Below are positions 44,047 to 53,082 of a stretch of DNA of 64,000 nt, one piece after another (position 1 is the stretch's first letter; each line of letters begins with the position of its first letter). The DNA comes from Mycolicibacterium duvalii. GTDB taxonomy: Bacteria; Actinomycetota; Actinomycetes; Mycobacteriales; Mycobacteriaceae. The DNA lies in the NCBI RefSeq assembly GCF_010726645.1, contig NZ_AP022563.1, forward strand, positions 1,178,001 to 1,242,000, read 5' to 3'. The notes beneath the pieces were generated by a model. That model had not been told where the DNA came from. It saw nothing but the letters and a program-made list of their open reading frames with translations, and searched no databases. The position numbers and the translations under genes are program-made.

Positions 44047-45504
44047 TCAGCCGCCGCGGGCCTGCACCATGGCCGAGCGGCTGACCTTGGTTGCCGCCGT
44101 TCGGGGAATCTCGTCGACGACTTCCACCGATTTGGGTACCTTGTAGGCGGCCAAACGTCCTCGGACGTATTCGATTACACCGTCGGCTGTGGGTGGGTGC
44201 GCGTGATCTGAGGGTTGCACCACGGCGTGTACGCGCCGGCCCCATCGGGGATCGGTGAGGCCGATCACCACGACGTCAGCGATTCCTGGATGGTCGATGA
44301 GTGCGGACTCCACTTCTGCGGGAAACACGTTTGCTCCGCCGGTGACAATCATGTCGGTGCGGCGGTCGGCAACGTAGAGGTAGCCGTCGGAGTCGAGCCA
44401 GCCGAGATCGCCCGCGGAGGTGAACCCGTCTGCGGTGGTTGTCAACGGCGGGGCACCGCCGATATATCGGTACTGGCCGGTCATGGGCGCCCGCAGGTAG
44501 ATCTCGCCGATCTCCCCGGTCGGCACCGGATCGCCCGCATCATCGAGGATCTGGATCTCGGTGTCGCGGAATCCTTGCCCCACACTGCCAGGGTGATCGA
44601 GCCATTCATCGCCGCGCAGCGCGGCCAGCCCGAGGTTTTCGGTCATGCCGTAGGACAGCACCACTTGCTCCGGACTCAGCAGATCGAACCAGCGATGCAA
44701 CAAGGTCGGCGGCATGACGGCGCCGCCTTGCAGGATCCACTCGATGCTGGACAGGTCCCGCTGATCGACGTCGGGTTGATCGGCCAACCGGGACAGCATC
44801 GTCGGTGTGGCGGTGAAGGTGGTGATCCGATGCCGTTCCACGGCATCGAGAAAGAGCCGGGCGTCGAACTTCTCCAGGACCACCAAACGATCACCGCCGA
44901 GCAGGAATCGCAGCGGGATGAATCCGTTGGTGTGGTACATCGGCGCGGGTACCAGAATCGTCTGAGGCTGACAGACCTCGGTCCAGTGCGCCATGAACGG
45001 CAGGCTCGAGGCCGGTGTCCAGACCCCCGGCGAGGTGTTGAGGATGATTTTCGGCAGCCCGGTGGACCCCGAACTGCAGATGCCGTTCACGGCGGGGGAG
45101 ACGACGACTGGTAGCGGTGCATCGGAATGCGTCGCGGCCGCGCGCTGCAAATCACCGGCGGTGGAACCGTCAAGAACGAAGGCTGGGTCGATGACCTCCA
45201 GCAGGCGCTGTTGCTCCCAATCCGGTAGGTCCCAGCGCATCGGGATGGGAATCGCCCCGATCTTCCATGCGGCTAGGACGGTGTTCACCAACTCGACCGA
45301 ATTCGGTAGGCAAAGCGCGATGTGGTCCCCGAACGCGACTCCTTTGGACCGCAACGCGCGTCCCCAAGTGTTGGCCGCCTGCTCGAGTTGGCACCACGAC
45401 AGCGACGTTTGCGCCCCATCGCGGGCGATGAAGATCAAGGCGGTGCCGTCGGGATCGTTGTCGGCAAGATCGGTGAGTTGCCGACCGTAGGGGATGTCGG
45501 TCAC
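44047..45504 (-). CDS. AMP-binding acyl-CoA ligase (FadD-like)
   Basis: 485 residues from GTG 45504, overlapping the upstream SDR stop by four bases. ANL-family motifs: P-loop GICSSGSTGLPKI, A5-like LSYGMTENLG, A7/A8 TSAGDLGWLDSDGYLYVADR and catalytic Lys context RTAATKVSR near the C-terminus. It would activate a carboxylic acid to its CoA thioester via an adenylate. As the last gene of the BVMO-SDR-amidohydrolase-SDR-ligase operon it probably converts the acid made after ring opening into a beta-oxidation substrate. Confidence 0.9.
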   Translation of the reverse strand: MTDIPYGRQLTDLADNDPDGTALIFIARDGAQTSLSWCQLEQAANTWGRALRSKGVAFGDHIALCLPNSVELVNTVLAAWKIGAIPIPMRWDLPDWEQQRLLEVIDPAFVLDGSTAGDLQRAAATHSDAPLPVVVSPAVNGICSSGSTGLPKIILNTSPGVWTPASSLPFMAHWTEVCQPQTILVPAPMYHTNGFIPLRFLLGGDRLVVLEKFDARLFLDAVERHRITTFTATPTMLSRLADQPDVDQRDLSSIEWILQGGAVMPPTLLHRWFDLLSPEQVVLSYGMTENLGLAALRGDEWLDHPGSVGQGFRDTEIQILDDAGDPVPTGEIGEIYLRAPMTGQYRYIGGAPPLTTTADGFTSAGDLGWLDSDGYLYVADRRTDMIVTGGANVFPAEVESALIDHPGIADVVVIGLTDPRWGRRVHAVVQPSDHAHPPTADGVIEYVRGRLAAYKVPKSVEVVDEIPRTAATKVSRSAMVQARGG

Positions 45505-46253
45505 AAGCGCTCCGTCTCCTCTCGTCGAGCGCGGCGCCGTGCCTCGAGCGGCACTACCGGCTCGCGAGCGGCCGGTCCCCGGGTGATGGCGTTCAGTCTT
45601 ATCTCCGGTAGGTCCACCGAGGCCTGCACGGTGTCGAGCCACGCCACCGTTTGCGCGACATCCTCGGCCGTGACCGCGTGCATCTCGAACGGGACATCCT
45701 GGAGCATGTCGGTTTCCACCGGCCCGGGCGTGACAATATTGACGTTGATACCGTCGCGGTCGACTTCGAGGGCCAATGCGCGAGCGAACGCGTTCATCCC
45801 TGCCTTGGACGCCGAATAGGCCGTACGCCCCGGCATGGGCTCATGTGCCGCCGACGACGACACGAACACGAACCGGGATCCCGCGCTCATCAGCGGCAGG
45901 GCGGCCTGAACGACCACGAAGCAGGAGTCCAGATTGGCCGACATCGTATTTCGCCATTGTTGGAAGGTCTGCTTGCGCGCATAGGTGCCGTCGAGCGTTC
46001 CCGCGGCATGCACCATGAGATCCACGCGGTCGAGAGCGGCGATGGCCGCGCCGAACGACGAGGGCGATGATGCGTCTGCGAGGAAATACCGAGCCCCGAC
46101 CTCGTCGGCTGCGGCGCGCAGCGCGGGTTCGCGGCGAGCGGTGAGGACCACGTCGTAGCCGCGCCCGGCCAATTCGCGGCCGCATGCCTTGCCGATGCCA
46201 CCGCTGCCACCGGTGACCACTGCGAGCCGGGTCCCGTCAGTTCCGTTCAGCAT
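45501..46253 (-). CDS. Short-chain dehydrogenase/reductase
   Basis: 250 residues. TGGSGGIG cofactor loop, HAAG (MVHAAGTLDG) in place of NNAG, Ser in VFVSSSAAHEP and Tyr-x3-Lys in TAYSASKAGM. The last ~35 residues (REPVVPLEARRRARREETERL) are a charged extension beyond the usual SDR end. Overlaps the neighbouring genes by 7 and 4 bases. Likely oxidises an alcohol formed after ester or lactone cleavage. Confidence 0.9.
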   Translation of the reverse strand: MLNGTDGTRLAVVTGGSGGIGKACGRELAGRGYDVVLTARREPALRAAADEVGARYFLADASSPSSFGAAIAALDRVDLMVHAAGTLDGTYARKQTFQQWRNTMSANLDSCFVVVQAALPLMSAGSRFVFVSSSAAHEPMPGRTAYSASKAGMNAFARALALEVDRDGINVNIVTPGPVETDMLQDVPFEMHAVTAEDVAQTVAWLDTVQASVDLPEIRLNAITRGPAAREPVVPLEARRRARREETERL

Positions 46254-47110
46254 CGGTAGATCCGTTCGGCGTTGGTGGCAAACAGCTGTTCGCGATCCTC
46301 GGCCGACAGGCCTGCCGTTGCGGTCGAATACGTGTGCCAGAGTTGGTCCAGCGTGCCGTGCAGGCCGTCAACCGGGAAGTTGCTGCCGAAGAAACATCGC
46401 TCTGTTCCGAAGGTTTCGATCGATTTCTCCAGCCACGGTGCGAACACGCCGGCCTCCATCGAACCCAAGGGCATCGCCAGCCCGGAGAGCTTGCACATCA
46501 CGTTGGGACCCACCTCGGCCAGGGCTCGCATGCCCTCCTGCCACCGCTGGCGTTCGTCAGCGGAATCATCACGCGGCCAACCGGTGTGCTCAACGACCAC
46601 CACCAGATCGTCGTGGTGGCGCAGCCCATGCGCCGCGGCCAGGAGCTGGTCGGGATGCGTCATGATCTCGTAGATGAGGCCGCGCTCGGCGAGCTCGTGC
46701 AAGACCTCGTCGGCGGGCAGCGGTCCGGCATAGGCTCCCATCGGGCGCACCCCGCGAAACCGTGACGCCACCTGCTGCCGATCCAACGCCGAGATGGCCT
46801 CGGATACCGACTCGGTGAACGGCAGCCCGCCGATGATCGCGTCAGGTTCACCGCATCGGTCGAGTTCGAGTGTCTCGTCCACGGAATGCCAGTTGGTGGC
46901 CGCGGCGACATTGACGATCTTCTCGATGTTCCACTCACCGGCCTCCGATCTGTACTCAGTCATGTCGAACCGTCGCGCCATCGCGCTGACGTCGCCCATG
47001 CCGAGCTGTGCCTGCTCGGTCGAGAGGTAGGGATACCAATCGGTGCGAGCCGGATCCCATAGGTGCACATGGGTGTCGACGATCCGGTTCGGTCGCAATG
47101 CTGCTGTCAT
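46247..47110 (-). CDS. Amidohydrolase-2 family metal-dependent hydrolase (lactonase-like)
   Basis: 287 residues. TIM-barrel hydrolase with the N-terminal metal motif H-x-H in VDTHVHLWDPARTDWYPYL; further ligands are likely in VVVEHTGWPRDD and the closing FFGSNFPVDG (conserved Asp). This subfamily contains lactonases such as pyrone-dicarboxylate and sulfomuconolactone hydrolases, so opening of a lactone made by the upstream BVMO is a natural inference. Overlaps neighbours by 4 and 7 bases. Confidence 0.88.
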   Translation of the reverse strand: MTAALRPNRIVDTHVHLWDPARTDWYPYLSTEQAQLGMGDVSAMARRFDMTEYRSEAGEWNIEKIVNVAAATNWHSVDETLELDRCGEPDAIIGGLPFTESVSEAISALDRQQVASRFRGVRPMGAYAGPLPADEVLHELAERGLIYEIMTHPDQLLAAAHGLRHHDDLVVVVEHTGWPRDDSADERQRWQEGMRALAEVGPNVMCKLSGLAMPLGSMEAGVFAPWLEKSIETFGTERCFFGSNFPVDGLHGTLDQLWHTYSTATAGLSAEDREQLFATNAERIYRC

Positions 47111-48687
47111 CGTGGTTGCACCACTTCCTGGAGGGCGTCATCGAACCACTCGGGGATCTGCGGACCGCCGTAGGTGATGCTGCCGGTCGGGTGGGGGTGG
47201 CTGCGGAGTCCGAACCATCCGGGGCCCGCGACGAGTTCCGCTCCGGCAAGATCGCCGGTGTGCGGGCTGCACACCAGGTGCGCGATCAGATCCACTGGCG
47301 GATAGTCTGTTTCGACGCTGACACAACAGTGCTGTACGAGACCGGCGGTGGCATCGTGGCCGGCGCGGGACAACTGCGTTGACACCTGCGCGCGGGTCCG
47401 TCCACCGGAAGTGGCGGCGTCGTGGACGACCACCAACCGCACGTGACGTTCCGTGCTCATCGCGAGGCGAGCGACCGCACGGGCCCACGCAGTGTCCGCA
47501 TCGATCTGCGCGACGATGCCGTCGTGCTCTTCCAGGATCCGCCGCCACTGCGGTGCTGAATTCGACATCGACGGATGGTCCGCCAGTGCGACGACAACCG
47601 CGTCCAGGGTGGGGATATCGCTGAGCGCCGCGGGTTCGTCGACGGTTGTCACGGCTATCTCGCGCGCCCGCAATGCAGCGGCGATGTCTGCTGCGACAGC
47701 GTCTGAATCGGCGCAGACCGCACAGGTGGTTGCGGCCGATGGCGGCGGATCTTCGTCGGCCACCCGCTCGAACGCCCGTCCGAATCTGGCGTTGCTTCCG
47801 CCGCTGCTGGCTTGACGCTTCTCGGCGGGAACAAGTGCCTTCTCAATTGCCGCGTCGAGAACCCTCGCCGGGTAGGGGAGGTGGTTTGCCCGCACCACTT
47901 CGATCAGGCGGGGCTCGTCGATGACTGCCGCTTCCGAACCTGCGGAGAACAGCACCCGGCCCTGGCATGCGGTGAAGGTGGCGTCGACCAAATGCGCGCC
48001 CAGCGGGCCGATTTCGTCCGGATCAGGCATAGTGTTCAGCGCCAACCCCCCGGTGGCCGCCGTCGACTTGCGGGCGGCTGCCAGTGCGCCGGCAACCATC
48101 CTGGTGGCGGCGATGGGGGAGATGGCGTTGACCGTGACGCCGTCGGGCGCCTGGCGTCCGATCTGCCACGTCAGGGCTGCCACGGCACGTTTGGCGCAGC
48201 CGTAGGCTCCGGTATCGGCGGCGCGCCATCCCGATCCCGAGGTGACACCCAGGATGTGCCCGCGCCCGGCTGCGGCCATCAACGGCAGGGCCGCGCACAG
48301 CACGTTGCGATAGCCGTCGAGGTGGACTTCGAGGACTGCGGTCCAGTCCGCGTCAGCGCCAGCGGTGTAGCTGGTGGGCCGGCTGATGCCGGCGACGTTG
48401 ACCACGGCGTCGAGTCCGCCGAACTCCTCGGCCAACTCGGTCAGCAAGGCGGTGACCGAGGGGGAGTCGGTGACTGACACCCCCGAGGCCCGCGCCGCGC
48501 CCCCGGCAGCGATGATCCGGTCCGCGGTCGTCTGCTCACTACTCGACAACGTCTGGGCACCGTCGAGCGATACCAACGGGTCCACGGTCACCACGTAGTC
48601 GCCGGCACGGCCCAGTTCCAGGGCGATCGCCGCACCGATCCCACCGCCGCCGCCGGTCACCACTACCACACGTTGCCGGCTGCTCAC
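47107..48687 (-). CDS. Large SDR family oxidoreductase with degenerate second domain
   Basis: 526 residues from GTG 48687, about twice the usual SDR length. Residues 1-270 form a complete SDR: TGGGGGIG, NVAG (VVNVAGISRP), Ser in LGVTSGSGW and Tyr-x3-Lys in GAYGCAKRAV. Residues ~320-526 look like a second Rossmann-like unit (AVCADSDAVAADIAAALRAREI; DAVVVALADHPSM) without a recognisable cofactor loop or catalytic Tyr-Lys, so probably structural. Tight overlap with the BVMO gene (GTGA) suggests it acts on the same pathway. Confidence 0.82.
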   Translation of the reverse strand: MSSRQRVVVVTGGGGGIGAAIALELGRAGDYVVTVDPLVSLDGAQTLSSSEQTTADRIIAAGGAARASGVSVTDSPSVTALLTELAEEFGGLDAVVNVAGISRPTSYTAGADADWTAVLEVHLDGYRNVLCAALPLMAAAGRGHILGVTSGSGWRAADTGAYGCAKRAVAALTWQIGRQAPDGVTVNAISPIAATRMVAGALAAARKSTAATGGLALNTMPDPDEIGPLGAHLVDATFTACQGRVLFSAGSEAAVIDEPRLIEVVRANHLPYPARVLDAAIEKALVPAEKRQASSGGSNARFGRAFERVADEDPPPSAATTCAVCADSDAVAADIAAALRAREIAVTTVDEPAALSDIPTLDAVVVALADHPSMSNSAPQWRRILEEHDGIVAQIDADTAWARAVARLAMSTERHVRLVVVHDAATSGGRTRAQVSTQLSRAGHDATAGLVQHCCVSVETDYPPVDLIAHLVCSPHTGDLAGAELVAGPGWFGLRSHPHPTGSITYGGPQIPEWFDDALQEVVQPR

Positions 48688-50471
48688 AGCAGGTCCAGCC
48701 CGGCCAGATCACCGGCGGCCAGCCAGTTCTCCAGCAGGTCACGGTAGGCGAAGTAGTCACCGAAGCCGCGCCCGAAGTTGGTGTCACGGGCCTGGATGGC
48801 GCCAGGATCGCCCTCGTTGTTCAGCCGTGACGGTGTGCAAGCCGACATCACACCGCTGGCATCGACGTGGGTGCTGATGATCTGTGCGACCCAGTCGGCC
48901 TCGGCCCGGGCGCTGACATCGAATCCCTGGGCGCCCTGCTTGTCCAGCAGAGCCACCGTGGCACCTACGAACTCGGCTCCCAGCAGGGCGAGTTGGGTGT
49001 AGTTGACGGTGACCACCGACTGCTGGCCAGGCCCCGGCATGACGAACATGTTCGGGAAGCCGTGGCTCATCAGACCGAACAAGGTGCCCGATCGTCCTTC
49101 GGCCCACTTCGCGGCAAGGGTGGTGCCATTCCGGCCGACGATCTCGTGGCCTGCGCGCCGGGGCAGAGGTGTCACCTCGGCCTCGAACCCGGTGCCGTAG
49201 ATGATGCAGTCCACCTCGTATGTGTGGCCGTTTACGACCAAACCGTGTTCGGTGATGCGCTCGATACCGGTCGGACAGTTCACGAGTGTGACGTTCGGCC
49301 GGTTGTAGGCATCGAAATACTCGTCGTGAAAACACGGCCGCTTGCACAGGTAGCGGTAGTAGGGCTTCAACTGTTCGGCGGTCTGCGGGTCCGCCACCAG
49401 TTGGTCGATCCGCTGCCGGTGCTGTTCCATGATCTCGAAATCGATCCGCTCGGCGTTGCGGATGAACTCGGCCAAGTCCGCACCCTCGATGCGGGGTGGG
49501 TTCTGCACGGCTGCATAGTGTTTCGTCCAACCGTCATCGGTGAGGTCGGTGTCGACGGGCCGGCCCAGCATGATGGACTGAAAGTTGTCCATCCGCCGTT
49601 TCTGCCACCCGGGTTCGACGCTGCGCCGGAACTCGGGGTCGGTAGGCCGGTTGTCCCGGACCCCGATGGCCGACGGCGTCCGCTGGAACACGTACACGTG
49701 CCGGGCTGCCTGAGCGAGCGGACTCAGCGCCTGCAACCCGCTCGCCCCGGTTCCGACCAGGGCCACGGTCCTGTCGCCGAGCTTCGCCATGGGTTGTCCC
49801 GGTGCGCCGCCGGTGTAGCCGTAGTCCCACCGCGCGGTGTGGAAGGCCGCGCCTCGGAAGCCATCCATGCCCGGGATGTCGGGGAGTTTGAGCAGGTTCA
49901 GGATGCCCGCGGCCACCACGTAGTAGCGGGATCGGATCACATCGCCACGGTCGGTGTGGATCGCCCAACGCGCGGTGGCGTCATTCCATTCTGCGCGTTG
50001 AATTCCGGTGTGGAACAGAGCGTCACGGCTGAGGTCGAACCGCTCGGCGATGGCCTGCAGATGGTGGCGGATCTCCTCGCCGTAGGCGTAGCGCCGGGTC
50101 GGGATGTAGTCGAGTTCTTCCAGCAACGGCAGGTACTGGTAGGACTCGATATCGCACATCACGCCGGGGTACCGGTTCCAGTACCAGGTGCCGCCTATCC
50201 CGCCGGCGCGGTCGATGATCCGGATGCGTTCGACGCCGGCCTTGCGTAGCTGGACTCCGGCGAGCAGTCCGGCGATTCCGGCGCCCAAGATGACGACATC
50301 GGGGTCGTCGGTGATCGGTTCGCGCTGAACCGGTGCGGCGAATGGGTCCGCCAGGTATCTGGCGACGCGCTCGTCATGGAAAAGATCGCGGAGGGCGGCT
50401 CGGGAAGGCACCAGACGTCGGTCGCGCTCCGCGCGGTACTTGGCATTCACGGCTTCGGGGTCGAACGACAT
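48684..50471 (-). CDS. Type I Baeyer-Villiger monooxygenase (first copy)
   Basis: 595 residues from ATG 50471 with AAAGGGAG upstream. FAD-binding GAGIAG (63-68), BVMO fingerprint F-x-G-x3-H-x3-W-D at 205-216 (FRGAAFHTARWD) and NADPH-binding GTGASG (240-245). The N-terminal extension (NAKYRAERDRRLVPSRAALRDL) and length ~600 resemble the larger BVMOs such as cyclopentadecanone-type enzymes rather than cyclohexanone monooxygenase (~540). It inserts an oxygen next to a carbonyl, giving ester or lactone. First gene of the leftward operon, with an operator palindrome upstream. Confidence 0.92.
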   Translation of the reverse strand: MSFDPEAVNAKYRAERDRRLVPSRAALRDLFHDERVARYLADPFAAPVQREPITDDPDVVILGAGIAGLLAGVQLRKAGVERIRIIDRAGGIGGTWYWNRYPGVMCDIESYQYLPLLEELDYIPTRRYAYGEEIRHHLQAIAERFDLSRDALFHTGIQRAEWNDATARWAIHTDRGDVIRSRYYVVAAGILNLLKLPDIPGMDGFRGAAFHTARWDYGYTGGAPGQPMAKLGDRTVALVGTGASGLQALSPLAQAARHVYVFQRTPSAIGVRDNRPTDPEFRRSVEPGWQKRRMDNFQSIMLGRPVDTDLTDDGWTKHYAAVQNPPRIEGADLAEFIRNAERIDFEIMEQHRQRIDQLVADPQTAEQLKPYYRYLCKRPCFHDEYFDAYNRPNVTLVNCPTGIERITEHGLVVNGHTYEVDCIIYGTGFEAEVTPLPRRAGHEIVGRNGTTLAAKWAEGRSGTLFGLMSHGFPNMFVMPGPGQQSVVTVNYTQLALLGAEFVGATVALLDKQGAQGFDVSARAEADWVAQIISTHVDASGVMSACTPSRLNNEGDPGAIQARDTNFGRGFGDYFAYRDLLENWLAAGDLAGLDLL

Positions 50472-50549
50472 CGAGCTCCCTTTCGGTGACTTCAGGCAAG
50501 TTGGATCGGCATCCAGCGACCTGGCGCTAGGATCCGGGTTGCGAATAGA

Positions 50550-50575
50550 TTTACATACGACGGTGCATATGTAAA
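50550..50575. promoter_or_regulatory. TetR-type operator palindrome between divergent operons
   Basis: TTTACATA (50550-50557) and TATGTAAA (50568-50575) are perfect inverted arms separated by ten bases, in the 122-base gap between the BVMO gene and the alpha/beta hydrolase gene. Degenerate copies with the same ten-base spacing occur at 51975-52000 and 53041-53066. This strongly suggests the primary site of the TetR protein encoded at 51412-51957. Confidence 0.8.
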
Positions 50576-50593
50576 CAAGAAGGAGTGGGTGGC

Positions 50594-51426
50594 GTGGGGG
50601 AGCTGACGTTCGGAGACATCGACGATGCCACCAGGCCGTTGGCGATCCTGGTGCATGGGTTTCCGACACACCCCACACCTGGCGCCACCTCGGGCCCGCG
50701 CTGGCCGAGGCCGGATACCGAGTCTCGACGCCCTGGTTGCCCGGATACCGCTCAGCAGCGGAGGGTCCGGTCAGCGTGGGAACCTACGTGCGGTACATCC
50801 TCGCCGAGTACGCGGCACGGGGCGGTGACGATCGGGCCGTGCTGATCGGTCACGACTGGGGCGCCAACGCCGGGTACGGCATGGTCGCCACCAACCGTTC
50901 CGCGTTCCGGCGCTACGTGGCCTTGGCGGTGCCGCCGACAGCAGCGCTGGGCAGCGGCATCTTCTCCTATGCGCAGCTCAAGCGGTCCTTCTACATCTGG
51001 TTCATCCAGCAGGTCGGCTTGGCCGAATCCGTGCTGTTGGAGCCCGGATTCTGGGAGTCGCTGTGGTCGGACTGGTCGCCCGGATACGACGCGACCGAAG
51101 ACATCGCCATGCTGCGCAGGTACATCGACGCCGCGAACATCGCCGACGTCTTGAGTCCGTATCGGGCGTCGTTCAATCCGGAGTTCGCCGACCCTGCCTG
51201 CTTGGCCGAGGCGGCCGCATCGCTGACGTCGCCGCCGGTTCCCACGCTGTACCTGCACGGAGCGAACGACGGCGCGATCGGCGCCGATCTGCTCGACGGC
51301 GTTGCCGAACATCTTCCCTGCGCGGGATCGTCCTTCCAGATGGTCGACGGGGTGGGGCACTTCCTGCATTTGGAGCGTCCTGCCGAGATCGCCGCAACGA
51401 TCGTGGGGTGGCTAGCGGACGACTGA
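50594..51426 (+). pseudogene. Frameshifted alpha/beta hydrolase
   Basis: Starting at GTG 50594 (AAGGAG at 50578-50583), the frame encodes VGELTFGD...LVHGFP, the start of an epoxide-hydrolase-like alpha/beta hydrolase. At about 50660-50665 one base is missing: the family sequence DTPHTWRHLGPALAEAGY continues in the next frame, where the rest is intact to 51426, including the nucleophile Asp elbow GHDWGANAG, an acid near LYLHGANDGA and His in GVGHFLHLE. A single deletion or sequencing error separates the two parts. The GHDWG nucleophile indicates the epoxide hydrolase/dehalogenase subgroup. Confidence 0.78.
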
Positions 51427-51957
51427 CCCGCGTCGGCGGTGCAGCGGCAGGCCTGCGGCGTGACGCAACTCGGCCAGGAAGCTCGCGCGGTCACCACCGC
51501 CGACGAGATAGTGGCAGACCGCGATGCGCACCACCGCTGCCGCCGCAACGTGGGCATTCTCACCGGTCAGGACCCGACGCATGCCCTCCTCCATCAGCGG
51601 CAGTACCCGTACCATCTGGGATATCGAGTACTCGGGTTCCAGTTGGACCAGTGTGGCCAGCGAGTGCGAGAACTGATAGTCCACGATGAATTCCAGCGTC
51701 GCGTCCACCCGGTCCACCCCTCGCAGACCTGCTGTCGCCGCGGCCATCCCGGCCGCGAAATTGTCCTGCTCGTAGAGCGCGAAAGCCTCGAGCAGGCCGT
51801 CCTTCGAACCGAAATAGCGATACACGGTTGGTCGTGACACCCCGGCCGTCGCCGCGACGTCGAGAAGCTGGAGCTTGCGACGGCCGCACCGGGCCACCAC
51901 CTCGAACGTGGCGTCCAGGATCCGTTTGCGGATGGATCGCTCGCTCTCAGCGGGCAC
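51412..51957 (-). CDS. TetR family regulator of the catabolic block
   Basis: 181 residues from GTG 51957, chosen because GGGAGG (51968-51963) is then five bases upstream; GTG 51963 overlaps that site. HTH: ILDATFEVVARCGRRKLQLLDVAATAGVSRPTVYRYFGSKDGLL (residues ~13-58). The ligand domain is helical. It sits between the two catabolic operons and its own upstream region holds a degenerate copy of the operator at 51975-52000. Likely an autoregulated repressor released by a pathway intermediate. Convergent overlap of 15 bases with the hydrolase pseudogene. Confidence 0.88.
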   Translation of the reverse strand: MPAESERSIRKRILDATFEVVARCGRRKLQLLDVAATAGVSRPTVYRYFGSKDGLLEAFALYEQDNFAAGMAAATAGLRGVDRVDATLEFIVDYQFSHSLATLVQLEPEYSISQMVRVLPLMEEGMRRVLTGENAHVAAAAVVRIAVCHYLVGGGDRASFLAELRHAAGLPLHRRRGSVVR

Positions 51958-51974
51958 ACTCACCTCCCAATTGA

Positions 51975-52000
51975 TTTACATATGCACTATCAAATGTCAC
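51975..52000. promoter_or_regulatory. Degenerate TetR operator upstream of the TetR gene
   Basis: TTTACATA (51975-51982), ten bases, then AATGTCAC (51993-52000). The left arm is identical to the perfect palindrome at 50550; the right arm matches in five of eight positions. Its place just upstream of the TetR ribosome binding site fits autoregulation. Confidence 0.6.
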
Positions 52001-52105
52001 ACTGTCTGTAGCCGCCTCGGGCATCACCGCGTCATTTGGTGCATCGACGGCGAGACACAAGGTGAATTCATGTTAAGTCCTTCACGCACGATGGGGTGAC
52101 ATCCG

Positions 52106-53023
52106 ATGACGGATCTGGTGGTGCGCAAAATCCGTTGGGACTTCGACGCGACGGTGCCGTTTCTGTGGCAGCCGGCCAATCCCAACTTCGGAATGTTCTG
52201 CAACGCGTTCACCTTCATCGCTGTGCCGTTCGAGCGATACCTGATCAAGGCGCTGCGGCAGGCGCAGGACGAGTTCGCCCGGTCGCCGTCGGTGGCCGCC
52301 GAAGCGGACGCGTTCCTGCGCCAGGAAGGCCAGCACGCCGCTGCCCACCGCAAACACATGGCAGCGCTGATCGCCCGGTACCCGGGCCTGGAACGCGCAC
52401 ACGACGAGGCCAACGAAGCGTTCGACAAGCTGATCGGGACACATCCGGTGCAGTTCCACGCCGCATACATCGCCAACCTCGAGGCGACGTTCACACCGCT
52501 GTTCAAAGTCATTATCGACAACCGCAATTCACTGTTTTCCGGCTCTGACCCTCGGGTGGCGGCGCTGATGACATGGCACTTCGTCGAGGAGATCGAACAC
52601 CGCAGCTCTGGGCTGATCCTGTACAACCACCTGACGTCGGATCGGTGGTACCGAGTGCGGCACATCCGCCACACGTTCCGACACATCGGCGATGTCGCGG
52701 CCGCGATCGCTCGCACCATCGACGAGGTGGTGCCGGTCGACGACCGGTTGGTGTCCGCGGAAGAACTCATGTCCCCGGCATTGCTCGTCAACGAGTTCAA
52801 ATTCCGCGGGCCGGGGCGACACCGCCGCAGGGCTGGGGCGGCCGGGCCGCCATCACTGTTCGCGTCCGTGCCCTCCGGTGACCTGGCGCGCATGGTGTGG
52901 CGATTGGCCCTGTCTCAGGCGCCGTATCACGATCCGGCGGACCAGCCCTTACCCGGATGGGCGCGGACCTGGATGTCGCAATACGACCGCGGCCAGGACA
53001 TGACGCTCCTCGCGGTGGATTGA
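52106..53023 (+). CDS. PF10118-type predicted metal-dependent hydrolase
   Basis: 305 residues from ATG 52106. A largely helical protein with paired acidic/His motifs typical of a ferritin-like di-metal site: FLRQEGQHAAAHRKH and MTWHFVEEIEHRSSG. Start block IRWDFDATVPFLWQPANPNF is characteristic of this family, annotated as predicted metal-dependent hydrolases and often found beside BVMO and SDR genes. True reaction is uncertain; oxygenase-like di-iron chemistry is possible. It precedes the second BVMO gene by 59 bases. Confidence 0.82.
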   Translation: MTDLVVRKIRWDFDATVPFLWQPANPNFGMFCNAFTFIAVPFERYLIKALRQAQDEFARSPSVAAEADAFLRQEGQHAAAHRKHMAALIARYPGLERAHDEANEAFDKLIGTHPVQFHAAYIANLEATFTPLFKVIIDNRNSLFSGSDPRVAALMTWHFVEEIEHRSSGLILYNHLTSDRWYRVRHIRHTFRHIGDVAAAIARTIDEVVPVDDRLVSAEELMSPALLVNEFKFRGPGRHRRRAGAAGPPSLFASVPSGDLARMVWRLALSQAPYHDPADQPLPGWARTWMSQYDRGQDMTLLAVD

Positions 53024-53040
53024 CCGCCCACCTCGACCGA

Positions 53041-53066
53041 ATTACATACCAATGGTCCAATGCCAC
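53041..53066. promoter_or_regulatory. Degenerate TetR operator upstream of the second BVMO gene
   Basis: ATTACATA (53041-53048), ten bases, then AATGCCAC (53059-53066). The left arm differs from TTTACATA by one base and the right arm differs by one base from that at 51993-52000. The site ends 16 bases before the GTG of the BVMO gene, within reach of its promoter. Confidence 0.5.
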
Positions 53067-53082
53067 CGATAAGGATCGACAC

